A DNA stretch of 64,000 nt from Paraburkholderia elongata. Its GTDB lineage: Bacteria; Pseudomonadota; Gammaproteobacteria; Burkholderiales; Burkholderiaceae. The stretch covers positions 1-64,000 of the forward strand of contig NZ_WOEZ01000180.1 of the NCBI RefSeq assembly GCF_013177735.1, in the 5' to 3' direction. The translations under genes and the position numbers were made by a program. The notes below the pieces were generated by a model. It was not told the origin of the DNA. It saw only the letters and a list, made by a program, of their open reading frames with translations, and made no database searches. This document shows, piece by piece, positions 45,139-53,976 of the stretch (position 1 is its first letter; every line of letters begins with the position of its first letter).

Positions 45139-45485
45139 GTCAGCCTTACTGCAAAAGAACGGCCCCGAACCGTGGACCGGGACGAAGCCCGGTTCGTAAG
45201 CGCCCTCGACCGGCCGTGGGTCGTGAGGACCGGAACGCATCATCTGACGAGCGGCCCGCGGCGCCTGATGTCGCAACGGCATTGGCGGAAAACCACTCGC
45301 TTACAGTCCGCAATAGTCCGCAATCCATGCCAGTGGCGCCTGACAGACACCTTCCACTCGGCTTGGCGCGGAAGAGCGGGCATTGTATCAGGCTCATTTT
45401 CGCGCCAAAGCCGGTGTTTCGCTTGATGCGGATTTACTACACATACACAGTTTGGGGGCCATGGCGGCCATTCAAGGGTTGCGCC

Positions 45486-46442
45486 TCAAGCTGCCGCGCG
45501 CTCCAGTGCGTCAATGAACATCGCGGCAACGTCGAAGCCGGTCTGATCCATGATCTCGCGGAAACACGTCGGGCTTGTCACGTTCACCTCGGTGAGCCAA
45601 TCGCCGATCGCGTCCAGCCCGACCAGCAGCAGACCGCGTGCGGCGAGCACCGGCGCGAGCGTGTCGGCGATCTTGCGGTCGTGCTCGGTGAGCGGGCGCG
45701 CCACGCCCAGTCCGCCGGCCGCGAGGTTGCCGCGCACTTCATTGCCCTGTGGAATCCGCGCGAGCGAAAACGGCACCGCTTCGCCGCCGATCAGGAGAAT
45801 GCGCTTGTCGCCTTCCTTGATCTCGGGGATGAACTTTTGCGCCATCACCGAGCGCGCGCCGTCGTGGCTCAGCATCTCGATGATCGAGCCGAGATTCATG
45901 CCGTCGGCCTTCACGCGGAACACGCCCATGCCGCCCATGCCGTCGAGCGGCTTCAGAATCACGTCGCCGTGTTCTTCATGGAAGGCGCGCAGACGGGTGG
46001 CGTCGCGCGTCACCAAAGTCGGCGCCACGAACTGCGCGAACTCGCCGATCGCCAGCTTTTCCGAATGATCGCGAATCGCCTGCGGCTTGTTGAAGATACG
46101 CGCGCCGCCGCGCTCGGCCATTTCCAGCAGCCACGTCGACGTCACGTATTCCATATCGAACGGCGGGTCTTTACGCATCACGACCGCGCTGAAGTGCTTC
46201 AGCGAACGCGGCGCAGCGGCTTCAGCGGCGTACCAGGTGTCGCGATGCAGGTCCGTCACGTCGCCGACGATCGCAAAGCGCTGCACGTTCGCCTCGACGT
46301 CGGCACCCGTCCACGCCAGATGCTTCGGCTCGCACGTGTAAAGCGTATGGCCACGGCGCGCGGCCTCGGCCATCATCGCGTAAGTCGAGTCTTTGTAAAT
46401 CTTGAACTGCGTAAGCGGATCGGCGATGAAAAGAATGTCCAT
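45486..46442 (-). CDS. gshB: Glutathione synthase
   Basis: A 318-residue ATP-grasp ligase joining gamma-glutamylcysteine and glycine. Conserved: DILFIADPLTQFKIYKDSTYAMMAEAARRGH, VVMRKDPPFDMEYVTSTWLLE, PTLVTRDATRLRAF, VILKPLDGMGGMGVFRV, and the ATP-grasp ending GLDAIGDWLTEVNVTSPTCFREI. Follows gshA after 100 bp containing a 13-bp inverted repeat. Confidence 0.97.
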   Translation of the reverse strand: MDILFIADPLTQFKIYKDSTYAMMAEAARRGHTLYTCEPKHLAWTGADVEANVQRFAIVGDVTDLHRDTWYAAEAAAPRSLKHFSAVVMRKDPPFDMEYVTSTWLLEMAERGGARIFNKPQAIRDHSEKLAIGEFAQFVAPTLVTRDATRLRAFHEEHGDVILKPLDGMGGMGVFRVKADGMNLGSIIEMLSHDGARSVMAQKFIPEIKEGDKRILLIGGEAVPFSLARIPQGNEVRGNLAAGGLGVARPLTEHDRKIADTLAPVLAARGLLLVGLDAIGDWLTEVNVTSPTCFREIMDQTGFDVAAMFIDALERAAA

Positions 46443-46500
46443 GGGGATTCCGGTGCGCCCTTAGGGCTTGGCGTTGATCGTCAATATAGTCGCTGAAAAT

Positions 46501-46530
46501 GGCGATGGCGGCACGCATGCCGCCATCGCC
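46501..46530. repeat. Perfect 13-bp inverted repeat between gshA and gshB
   Basis: GGCGATGGCGGCA and TGCCGCCATCGCC around a CGCA loop. It lies in the gshA-gshB transcript; no U tract follows on the minus strand, so it may stabilise the upstream mRNA or modulate gshB expression. Confidence 0.75.
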
Positions 46531-46543
46531 CACCTCGCGAGGC

Positions 46544-47833
46544 TTAAACCTGAATCGCTTCCGGATCGGTCTTTTCCAGCTCGACCGATGCGGCCAGCAA
46601 CCCGAGCCGTGCCACCACGCCGTACATATAGAAGCGGTTCGGCACTGCCGCGCCGGGCTTGGCGTGCGCGTCCGGCAGCGCCGTGTGCTCGAAGCCTAGC
46701 GGCACGAAGTGCATGCCGGGCGCGTTCAGATTCTGATCACGCTCGCGGCTGCCGTGCACGCGGTAGAAGCCGCCCACCACGTAACGGTCGATCATATACA
46801 CCACCGGCTCGGCGACTTCTTCACCGATCCGCTCGAAGGTGTACACACCTTCCTGCACGATCACGTCATGCACTTCGAGGCCGTCTTTGGTGGTGGCCAT
46901 CTTCGCGCGTTCGCGCTTGGTGAGCGCGGCCACTTCCGACGCGTCGTGCACGGTCATCACGCCCATGCCATAAGTGCCCGCATCCGACTTGATGACAACA
47001 TACGGTTTCTCGGAGATGCCGTACTCGCGATACTTCTTGGCGATCTTCTTGAGCACGCCGTCGATCGCATCCGCCAGCGCTTCTTCACCGGTGCGTTCCT
47101 GGAAATCGACCCCTTCGACATGCGCGAAGTACGGGTTGATCATCCACGGATCGATCTCGACCATCTTCGCGAACTTCTTCGCGACGTCGTCATAGCAGGA
47201 GAAGTGCGTCGATTTGCGACGAACGGCCCAGCCGGCATGCAGTGGCGGCAGCAGGTACTGCTCGTGCAGATTTTCCAGTATGGGCGGAATCCCGCCCGAG
47301 AGATCATTGTTCAGCAGAATCGAGCAAGGGTCGAAGTTCTTCAAGCCGAGGCGCCGCGGCGTGCGTTCGAGCGGTTCGAGCACGAGCTTCTGGCCGTCGG
47401 ACAGCGCGATCGTGACCGGCCCGACGATGCTTTCGTCGAGTGTGCCGAAACGCACGTTCAAGCCGGCCTGACGCATGATCGCGGCCAGACGGGCGACATT
47501 CTCGAGATAAAACGCGTTGCGCGTATGGCGCTCCGGAATCACGAGCAGATTCTTCGCGTCCGGGCAGATCTTTTCGATCGACGCCATCGCGGCCTGCACG
47601 GCGAGCGGCAACACTTCCTGCGGCAGATTGTTGAATGCGCCGGGAAACAGATTGGTGTCGACCGGCGCGAGCTTGAAGCCCGCGTTACGCAGATCGACTG
47701 AACAGTAGAACGGCGGCGTGTGCTCCTGCCATTCGAGCCGGAACCAGCGTTCGATGGCGGGTGTAGCGTCGAGGATCTTCCGCTCGAGATCGAGCAGCGG
47801 GCCGTTTAACGCCGTAACTAGGTGCGGAACCAT
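46544..47833 (-). CDS. gshA: Glutamate-cysteine ligase (GshA, proteobacterial type 2)
   Basis: A 429-residue enzyme for the first step of glutathione synthesis. The sequence belongs to the family distinct from E. coli GshA: VDLRNAGFKLAPVDTNLFPGAFNNL, ILLNNDLSGGIPPILENLHEQYLLPPLHAGW, KTHFSCYDD-type STHFSCYDDVAKKFAKMVEIDPWMI, VVIKSDAGTYGMGVMTVHDA and VIVQEGVYTFERIGEEVAEPVVYMIDRYVVGGFYRVHG. Full length. Pairs with gshB downstream. Confidence 0.93.
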   Translation of the reverse strand: MVPHLVTALNGPLLDLERKILDATPAIERWFRLEWQEHTPPFYCSVDLRNAGFKLAPVDTNLFPGAFNNLPQEVLPLAVQAAMASIEKICPDAKNLLVIPERHTRNAFYLENVARLAAIMRQAGLNVRFGTLDESIVGPVTIALSDGQKLVLEPLERTPRRLGLKNFDPCSILLNNDLSGGIPPILENLHEQYLLPPLHAGWAVRRKSTHFSCYDDVAKKFAKMVEIDPWMINPYFAHVEGVDFQERTGEEALADAIDGVLKKIAKKYREYGISEKPYVVIKSDAGTYGMGVMTVHDASEVAALTKRERAKMATTKDGLEVHDVIVQEGVYTFERIGEEVAEPVVYMIDRYVVGGFYRVHGSRERDQNLNAPGMHFVPLGFEHTALPDAHAKPGAAVPNRFYMYGVVARLGLLAASVELEKTDPEAIQV

Positions 47834-47983
47834 TGATCACTCGCAGACTGGAGAAAAAAGATTGTAGAGCAAATGCTTTGTCCATTTGGGGACGGTTTCT
47901 CCATTCGCAAGCCGATGCGAATGCATTCTCGCTATCGCCATGATAGGCACGGAAAACTACTGCTCACAAGACACGCGGCAAGA

Positions 47984-48009
47984 AAAAAGCCCGCCATAAA
48001 GGCGGGCCA
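47984..48009 (-). terminator. Terminator of amt
   Basis: On the minus strand GCCCGCC-TTTAT-GGCGGGC is followed by six Ts, just after the amt stop codon. Confidence 0.9.
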
Positions 48010-48068
48010 AAGTCGCTGCGCTTGATTCTGATCCGCAAGCCCTGGAGCTTGCGGTTGCGGGACGGTCC

Positions 48069-49586
48069 TTATTCGACGTGTTCGCCGTGCAGGCTCACGT
48101 CCAGGCCTTCGCGCTCCGCTTCTTCCGTCACGCGCAGGCCCATCACCATGTCGATCACCTTCAGCAGGATGAAGCTCACCACGCCGCTGTAGATCAACGT
48201 CGTCAGCACGCCCTTGGCTTGCAGGATCACGCTGCCGTCCGCGCCGCCGATGTCCTTGACCGCGAACACACCAGTCAGCAGCGCACCCACGATACCGCCG
48301 ATGCAGTGCACGCCGAACGCGTCGAGCGAATCGTCGTAACCGAGCTTGTGCTTGAGCCACGTTGCCGACCAGTAGCAGATCACGCCTGCCGCGATGCCGA
48401 TCACGAGGGAACCCGTCATACCGACGAAGCCCGAAGCCGGCGTAATCGCCACCAGACCTGCAACGGCACCCGACACGATACCGAGTACCGACGGCTTACC
48501 CTTGGTCGCCCATTCGGCGAACATCCATGCGAGTGCTGCTGCCGCGGTTGCCACTTGCGTGGCGAACATGGCGAAACCGGCACGGCCGTCTGCCGCCACT
48601 GCCGAACCCGCGTTGAAGCCGAACCAGCCTACCCACAGCATGGCGCCACCGATCAGCGTGAGCGTCAGGTTATGCGGCGCCATCGATTCCTTGCCGTAGC
48701 CGACACGCTTGCCGAGCACCAGCGCGCAGACCAGCGCCGCGATACCGGCGTTGATGTGCACCACCGTGCCGCCCGCGAAGTCGAGGATGCCCGCGGCAGC
48801 CAGCCAGCCGGTCGGTTCCCAGACCATGTGCGCGATCGGCGAGTAGACGATGATCGACCACAGCGTCATGAACACCAGCATCGCCGAGAACTTCATGCGA
48901 TCGGCAAACGCGCCCGTGATCAGTGCCGGGGTAATGATCGCAAACGTCATCTGATAGACAACGTAGACCGTTTCCGGGATCGTCGGGGCGAGGTGGCTGA
49001 CGGTCAGCGTCGTCGCCTTGTCGCCGTGGATGTAGTTCATGCCCGTCATGAAGAAGCGTGACAAGCCGCCGATGAACGAACCGCCCGGCGTGAAGGCGAG
49101 GCTGTAGCCCACCACGACCCAGACGATCGACACCAGGCAGGTGATCGCGAAGCTTTGCATCAGGATCGCGAGCACGCTCTTCTTGCGGACCATGCCGCCG
49201 TAGAACAGCGCCAGACCCGGGATCGTCATGAACAGCACGAGGGCGGTGGAGGTCAACATCCAGGCGGTGTCGCCCGAATTGATCTTCGACGAATCGACCG
49301 AGAACGGCGCGGTCGGAGCGGCCGGTGCGGCGGCAGCGGATGCGGCCGATGCATCAGGTGCGGCTGCGGCGCTGGCAGCCGGTGCGGCGGACGCTTCCGC
49401 GGCCGGTGCCGAGGCCGCGGCGGCAGCAGGTGCCGCCGAGGCGTCCGGTGCCGGCGCGCTCGCCGTCGTATCGGAAGCAGCGGCCGAGGCGGCTGCGGGG
49501 GCGGAAGCGTCGTCCGCGAGGGCGGCGCCGATACCGCCCGCGAGCAGCGAACCGGCCATCAGCATGGACATCAATAATTTGCGCAT
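48069..49586 (-). CDS. amtB: Ammonium transporter
   Basis: A 505-residue ammonium channel. After a signal peptide (residues 1-25) there is a roughly 75-residue Ala/Ser/Pro-rich low-complexity segment, unusual for the family, before the eleven-helix channel begins at SGDTAWMLTSTALVLFMTIPGLALFYGGMVRKKS. Channel landmarks: AHMVWEPTGWL, DFAGGTVVHINAGIAALVCALVLGKRVGYG, LWVGWFGFNAGSAVAADGRAGFAMF and the twin-His region IGIAAGVICYW to DDSLDAFGVHCIGGIVGALLTGVFA. Directly downstream of glnK (44 bp), which regulates it. Confidence 0.95.
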   Translation of the reverse strand: MRKLLMSMLMAGSLLAGGIGAALADDASAPAAASAAASDTTASAPAPDASAAPAAAAASAPAAEASAAPAASAAAAPDASAASAAAAPAAPTAPFSVDSSKINSGDTAWMLTSTALVLFMTIPGLALFYGGMVRKKSVLAILMQSFAITCLVSIVWVVVGYSLAFTPGGSFIGGLSRFFMTGMNYIHGDKATTLTVSHLAPTIPETVYVVYQMTFAIITPALITGAFADRMKFSAMLVFMTLWSIIVYSPIAHMVWEPTGWLAAAGILDFAGGTVVHINAGIAALVCALVLGKRVGYGKESMAPHNLTLTLIGGAMLWVGWFGFNAGSAVAADGRAGFAMFATQVATAAAALAWMFAEWATKGKPSVLGIVSGAVAGLVAITPASGFVGMTGSLVIGIAAGVICYWSATWLKHKLGYDDSLDAFGVHCIGGIVGALLTGVFAVKDIGGADGSVILQAKGVLTTLIYSGVVSFILLKVIDMVMGLRVTEEAEREGLDVSLHGEHVE

Positions 49587-49629
49587 CTTCGTTTCCTCTT
49601 GTCGCTATCTGTGTCGCTATCTTTTGGTA

Positions 49630-49968
49630 TTACAGAGCGTCCGCGCCGGTCTCCCCGGTGCGAATCCGAATCACTTGTTCGATCGGCGTGACAAAAATCT
49701 TGCCGTCGCCGATCTTGCCGGTGCGTGCCGCGCGTTCGAGCGCCTCGATCGCCTGGTCGACGATGTCGTCCGAGACCGCGGCCTCGATCTTCACCTTCGG
49801 CAGGAAATCGACGACGTATTCAGCGCCCCGATACAGTTCCGTGTGGCCCTTCTGGCGACCGAAGCCTTTGACTTCCGTCACCGTGATGCCCGAGACGCCG
49901 ATGGCCGACAAGGCTTCGCGCGCCTCATCGAGCTTGAACGGCTTGATGATTGCGGTAATGAGTTTCAT
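49630..49968 (-). CDS. glnK: Nitrogen regulatory protein P-II (GlnK)
   Basis: A 112-residue trimeric signalling protein that senses glutamine, ATP/ADP and 2-oxoglutarate and blocks AmtB. MKLITAIIKPFKLDEAREAL, T-loop GFGRQKGHTELYRGAEYVVDFLPK with the uridylylated Tyr, and C-terminal GDGKIFVTPIEQVIRIRTGE. Start at 49968. Upstream of amt and under a sigma-54 promoter. Confidence 0.96.
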   Translation of the reverse strand: MKLITAIIKPFKLDEAREALSAIGVSGITVTEVKGFGRQKGHTELYRGAEYVVDFLPKVKIEAAVSDDIVDQAIEALERAARTGKIGDGKIFVTPIEQVIRIRTGETGADAL

Positions 49969-50090
49969 GAAATCCCTCGCTAAGTTGCGTAACCCGTTGC
50001 GTAACCCTGTTTTCGTACCTGTAACCCGTTCGCGTGGTCTCTTTCCGCTGCCGGCAAAACGCACCCGGCAGTGCGCGCGGGGCAGTAACA

Positions 50091-50105
50091 GCAACTCGCA
50101 TGCCA
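50091..50105 (-). promoter_or_regulatory. Sigma-54 promoter of glnK-amt
   Basis: Minus strand TGGCAT-N5-TTGC, matching the sigma-54 consensus TGGCAC-N5-TTGCA, 123 bp before glnK. Upstream at 50243-50249, 50285-50291 and 50348-50354 lie CGCACCA/TGCACCA half-sites of the NtrC type, though no second half of the palindrome is clear. The stretch 49969-50365 holds no gene. Confidence 0.65.
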
Positions 50106-50365
50106 GTTGTGTCAGACTTCGCTCGCGGCGCGCTGCAAAAGGGGCGCAAGCGGCCCTGGCCGGATGGCCAACGGTGGCGGGGCACGGTGGCGCGGCGTAT
50201 GGATCGTTGCTAGAGTGTTCGAAGGCTTTTAACGTTTGAGCGCGCACCAAACGGGCTCATGCGGCAGCGGCAGGCAACAGGTAATGCACCAAAACGGCCC
50301 ATTCGCCGTTGCAAAGCACAGGCGTAACGAAACACGCACATTTTTTGTGCACCAAGGGGAACACC

Positions 50366-50623
50366 ATGAAACAACCGAACGATGTCTTTAACGATTTTCA
50401 GGCCCGCATGAGCGAGCTGTTCAAGAACTCGCCGGCCAAAGATGTTGAACGCAACGTGAAAGCCATGTTGTCGCAGGGCTTTTCCAAGCTCGACCTGGTC
50501 ACGCGTGAGGAATTCGATACGCAGACCCAGGTGCTGGTGCGCACCCGCGCGCGCCTCGAAGAGCTGGAGCGCCGCGTTGCCGAGCTCGAGCAGAAGCTGC
50601 CGGTCACGACGCAAACGCCCTGA
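50366..50623 (+). CDS. ubiK: Ubiquinone biosynthesis accessory factor UbiK (BMFP family)
   Basis: An 85-residue protein: N-terminal amphipathic helix MKQPNDVFNDFQARMSELFKNSPAKDVE, a central KAMLSQGFSKLDLVTREEFDTQTQVLVRTRARLEELERRVAELEQKL coiled coil. This is the BMFP/YqiC pattern; UbiK works with UbiJ in aerobic ubiquinone synthesis. GGGG precedes the start at 50366. Lies 120 bp before the comM remnant. Confidence 0.88.
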   Translation: MKQPNDVFNDFQARMSELFKNSPAKDVERNVKAMLSQGFSKLDLVTREEFDTQTQVLVRTRARLEELERRVAELEQKLPVTTQTP

Positions 50624-50744
50624 GGCCTTGCTCGCAGCGCTCTAGCTGCGTAGTGCTGCACATCACTGGCAAGCGAGCCGTGACGTCATCAGCGTTTTAG
50701 GGGACTCGCGCGCGCCCTCGGCGCGCCGTCCGACGGGAGAAAAC

Positions 50745-51485
50745 ATGTCGCTTGCCGTGGTGCGCAGTCGCACGCCGGCCTCTGGCCGCGCGCCCGAAGT
50801 AACCGTCGAGGTTCACCTCGCGAACGGATTACCCTCTTTTTCGATCGTCGGCCTTCCCGATCTGGAAGTGCGCGAAAGCCGCGAGCGCGTGCGCGCGGCG
50901 CTGCAGAACTGCAGCTTCGATTTCCCCGTGCGGCGCATCACCGTCGTCGCTCCTGCCGATTTGCCGAAGGAATCCGGCCGCGATCTGCCGATCGCTTTAG
51001 GCATTCTGGCGGCGAGCGGGCAGATTCCGCTGGAATCGTTGTTGCATCGTGAATTCGCCGGTGAGCTGTCACTGACCGGGGCGTTACGGCCGATGCGCGG
51101 GACTTTCGCGATGGCCTGCGGGACGGCGCGCAGTGGTGCTTTTCACGGTGGCCCGGGCAGCGCTTCCAATGGTGCTTCAACGTTCACTCCGTCGGGCGAG
51201 CAGGCCACGCCCGTGACGTGCGTTCAGCACACGCCGCATCTACCTGCCTGCCGCCAGCGCGGACGAGGCAGCGCTCGTGCCCGGTGTCGACGTCTATGGC
51301 GCCACCGATCTGCCGTCGCTGTGCGCGCATCTTGCCGGCGCGCCTGACGCCCGGCTCTACCCGGTCGCGGCACCCGAGCTCAGCGAGACCGCGCCTCCCA
51401 CCGTTCCTGACATGACCGACGTGATCGGCCAGCGCGGCGCGCGCCGCGCACTTGAAGTCGCCGCGGCCGGCGGACACCATGTCTT
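50745..51485 (+). pseudogene. comM: comM (yifB) 5' fragment
   Basis: N-terminal part of the Mg-chelatase-like ATPase ComM, a helicase of natural transformation: MSLAVVRSRTPASGRAPEVTVEVHLANGLPSFSIVGLPDLEVRESRERVRAAL then LPKESGRDLPIALGILAASGQIPL and LTGALRPMRG. The frame is lost at about 51190-51236; downstream of it the next frame continues VPGVDVYGATDLPSLCAHLAG through TDVIGQRGARRALEVAAAGGHHV to the insertion point at TCTT 51482-51485. So the gene has both a frameshift and an insertion. The remainder resumes at 55745. Confidence 0.93.
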
Positions 51486-51493
51486 ATCTTGTA

Positions 51494-51506
51494 GCCAATT
51501 AAACCC
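51494..51506 (+). repeat. Left-end motif of unit A
   Basis: GCCAATTAAACCC, identical to the motif at the same distance (12 nt) from the start of the TCTT boundary in unit B. Confidence 0.85.
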
Positions 51507-51565
51507 ACGCGCAGGCGTACGTACACGCGATATGCACTGTCCACACACGTGAACCTGGGAGGCCG

Positions 51566-52126
51566 TCAGAGAATGCGCGAGGCGACGAGTCCCGCAGCTA
51601 TGTAAGGCCGCATCGTCCATGTCCACTCCTCTTCGCAGGAGGTAGACAAGTACTCACCTGAAGCAATTGCGCACGTCATTACCGGCGAGCCATCCTTTCG
51701 TTTCGGTAAATCTATGGGGAGTTCTGCAAAGAGCATCGCACCGAGCAACCCATACTGGAGATTGGCTGCGGAATAATTCGCATAGCCAGCGGCTTTAGCT
51801 AGCTGCGTAGCTGTAATTTTCCGATTGGGAGCTGTCAGATGTGCTCTCAGCATGGCCTTATGGCCAGCAGTAAGCTGGTGCGCAATACACACAAAGGCTT
51901 TCGCGGCCTCCTCTACCGTTGGCTCATCGAGCCGCGCAGCGGCAAGCCAAACCTGTCGTTCATATAGGGCGTTGCAAAGCCCGCGCCACACTTCGTCCAG
52001 AGTTTCTCCGCGCACTTCGAAAGCCATTTTCCCGTCGGCCCACAAGACCCCACGGCAACCGGAGCCGGTAACGCGGGCAACCAGAGTGTACGGCCCAGCC
52101 TTGAAAGTCTTCATCGCTTCGGACAT
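51566..52126 (-). CDS. Unit A cargo 1: protein with HTH-like domain (186 aa)
   Basis: Uncharacterised. Residues 1-50 read like a beta-rich start (FKAGPYTLVARVTGSGCRGVLWADGKMAFEVRG). The C-terminal half contains MLRAHLTAPNRKITATQLAKAAGYANYSAANLQYGLLGAMLFAELP, a winged-helix-like module of the kind fused to or neighbouring HNH-type nucleases; the next gene has a similar module (MLSHLYDAHNRTATYSELALAAAR, KYANLEFGSLGKLLGRTL). Start 52126 is chosen because GGGGAA precedes it; the stop of the upstream gene lies 14 nt before. Last of the three-gene minus-strand operon. I do not recognise a family. Confidence 0.7.
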   Translation of the reverse strand: MSEAMKTFKAGPYTLVARVTGSGCRGVLWADGKMAFEVRGETLDEVWRGLCNALYERQVWLAAARLDEPTVEEAAKAFVCIAHQLTAGHKAMLRAHLTAPNRKITATQLAKAAGYANYSAANLQYGLLGAMLFAELPIDLPKRKDGSPVMTCAIASGEYLSTSCEEEWTWTMRPYIAAGLVASRIL

Positions 52127-52139
52127 TACTTCCCCCTTT

Positions 52140-52817
52140 TTATTGGTTGTTAATCCCATCCGCTAAACCCTCCCCCACAAGGCGATCAAGTGCCTTGGCG
52201 AGTTCGTGGTGCATGACGAGTTCAAACTCTGCACCAGGCGGCGTTATCGAGCTAGGAACTCCGATGGAACTGCTGTAGAACGGATCGTCACGCTTTCCAC
52301 TAGGCAGGAATTCCATCCCGAGCGTTCGCCCAAGTAGCTTTCCGAGGCTTCCAAACTCGAGATTGGCGTATTTGTGAGGGTGTTCCTTCGAAACCTCGAC
52401 CCCCGTCCGAGCAGCCGCAAGGGCGAGTTCGCTATAGGTCGCAGTTCGGTTATGGGCATCGTAGAGATGACTCAGCATCGCCCACCGAGCCTTCGATAGT
52501 TGCCCTTCTTGAATCAAAGAGCGAAGCGCGTTGTAGTACCGGCCCGAATCAGGTACGTCCCACCTCGCCTCGTGCTTCGCCATGAATCTAAGCAGTTTGG
52601 TGTGATCGGTCTCAACCCCACGCTCTCGAAGGAATTCGGCAATTTCGCGCCAAGACCAGTTCTTGTCACGAATGGTTCGCGGCATTTGCAGTGTGGTGTC
52701 AGCTCGGCGAAGTTCGAAGGTGAGTGCGTCGACGCTTGCGACGGACTGCTTTGAGGAGCCTTGAACGACCTCTGTGGGTCGGCAGAGCCCCTTTGCCGCC
52801 AGTCGGTCTTTCCGCAA
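52140..52817 (-). CDS. Unit A cargo 2: two-part HTH-like protein
   Basis: Uncharacterised, about 225 aa; the start is uncertain (TTG 52817 given; ATG 52685 would cut the first 44 residues; a reading up to 52919 is open but overlaps the upstream gene). Near residue 45 it has RDKNWSWREIAEFLRERGVETDHTKLLRFM, a helix-turn-helix of the sort found in plasmid accessory proteins. The C-terminal part has YDAHNRTATYSELALAAARTG and KYANLEFGSLGKLLGRTLGMEF, a module also present in cargo 1, so the two genes look like diverged relatives. Role unknown; presence beside a SEC-C protein suggests a small stress or defence operon, which is inference. Confidence 0.55.
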   Translation of the reverse strand: MRKDRLAAKGLCRPTEVVQGSSKQSVASVDALTFELRRADTTLQMPRTIRDKNWSWREIAEFLRERGVETDHTKLLRFMAKHEARWDVPDSGRYYNALRSLIQEGQLSKARWAMLSHLYDAHNRTATYSELALAAARTGVEVSKEHPHKYANLEFGSLGKLLGRTLGMEFLPSGKRDDPFYSSSIGVPSSITPPGAEFELVMHHELAKALDRLVGEGLADGINNQ

Positions 52818-52836
52818 AGTCGCTGTTGAGCGCGCT

Positions 52837-53721
52837 TCAATGCAGCGTTGTTTCAGCGGGCCCGCAACACTTCTTGTACTTCCTCCCGCTTCCGCAGCGG
52901 CACGGATCGTTTCTTCCAATCTTGGGGCCGGAAACGATGGGCCGAGATTTCTCCACGATTTTTGCAGGCTCGAATGGATGAGATGTCGACCATTGGCGGA
53001 GTTTGTTAAGTCTTTCCTCTGCCATCATACCGGCGAATGTTCGCTCCTCGGGACGAGTCCTGAAATAGTATTCGGCGAGATCGACATCCCCCTGAACACT
53101 CAGTTCCACGCGATCCTTTTCGTATGCTGCGCGGACTACATCGAAAGATTCCATTGCGTTCAGATCAGATAGCGCCGAAATGAGAAAGGCATTGATACTC
53201 AGATCGTTTATCTCGTAGGCTTGAAGTATATCGGTCAGGGTTTCGACGCATTTTGCTCTTTGTGCCGGATGATCGACCCCAATCCGAGAAATCGCCCGGA
53301 ATGTGCAGATTCGCGCGAATTCCCCCTTTCGAGGATTGCGGGCATACGACTCGAGTGGTTCGAGCGAGACGGTGCCAATCTTGCTGAACACATTCGGAAA
53401 CTCTTCTCCGATCCATTCGTCATCCTCGTCATCAATTCGATGCAGCATGGATATGAGCGTCGGAACTGCTTCGGTGGCTTTCAGTTCGGCGAGAATCCGC
53501 CATGCATGAATCGGAGCCATTGCAGTGTCGTTAAATTCCGATCCGTACACTGTCGGGTCGTCCAGGATACGGATCAAATCGGGCACGTGAGACTGATCAA
53601 AGCCAGCTTGCAGATATTCGTGCCATGTTTCTTGACCGAAGCGTGAACGGCACAGGGTTTCGCCAAAATTAGCGAGTCGATCAAGCAACTGAAAGTACGA
53701 AGTTCGCGTAGCGTTCGTCAT
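52837..53721 (-). CDS. Unit A cargo 3: helical repeat protein with SEC-C zinc motif (DUF1186-like)
   Basis: A 294-residue protein. Residues about 10-240 are alpha-helical HEAT-like repeats (HVPDLIRILDDPTVYGSEFNDTAMAPIHAWRILAELKATEAVPTLISMLHRIDDEDDEWIGEEFPNVFSKIG) and the C-terminus is the SEC-C zinc-binding motif GRNDPCRCGSGRKYKKCCG (CxC and CC ligands). SEC-C motifs also occur at the end of SecA and bind metal and ribosomes. Start at M 53721 (a longer reading adds a low-complexity Pro/His segment). First gene of the operon; a TATAAT lies about 200 bp upstream on its strand. Confidence 0.75.
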   Translation of the reverse strand: MTNATRTSYFQLLDRLANFGETLCRSRFGQETWHEYLQAGFDQSHVPDLIRILDDPTVYGSEFNDTAMAPIHAWRILAELKATEAVPTLISMLHRIDDEDDEWIGEEFPNVFSKIGTVSLEPLESYARNPRKGEFARICTFRAISRIGVDHPAQRAKCVETLTDILQAYEINDLSINAFLISALSDLNAMESFDVVRAAYEKDRVELSVQGDVDLAEYYFRTRPEERTFAGMMAEERLNKLRQWSTSHPFEPAKIVEKSRPIVSGPKIGRNDPCRCGSGRKYKKCCGPAETTLH

Positions 53722-53918
53722 GACGGGTAGAGGACGGTTCCTAGTGGGCGGGAAGCTGAGCGGCGGTGGCTGACCGTTGGCGCTATTAACAGCACGTCCG
53801 GACGCGGCGTCATAGTGAGGGTGACGCAGGCACCTGAGAAGCGTCCGAGCGTAGTGAGGCTGAGGATGAAGTCCTCCTTTTGTTCGCAACACAAATGGGA
53901 TCCCAGTCTATTGCGCGA

Positions 53919-53924
53919 ATTATA
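53919..53924 (-). promoter_or_regulatory. Possible -10 element of the unit A operon
   Basis: A perfect TATAAT on the minus strand 198-203 bp upstream of the SEC-C gene; -35 partner is weak (GCCAGT at 17 bp). The gap 53722-53976 is otherwise unremarkable. Confidence 0.35.
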
Positions 53925-53976
53925 CGAGGTACCTCCGTTTGACTGGCCGCTTTCGGTTACGCCATCAGTCCGCTCC

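Noticed and set aside
52818..52919. N-terminal extension of the second unit A gene into the SEC-C gene
   Set aside because: It overlaps the SEC-C 3' end in another frame and its residues look like out-of-frame translation; a later start is more likely.
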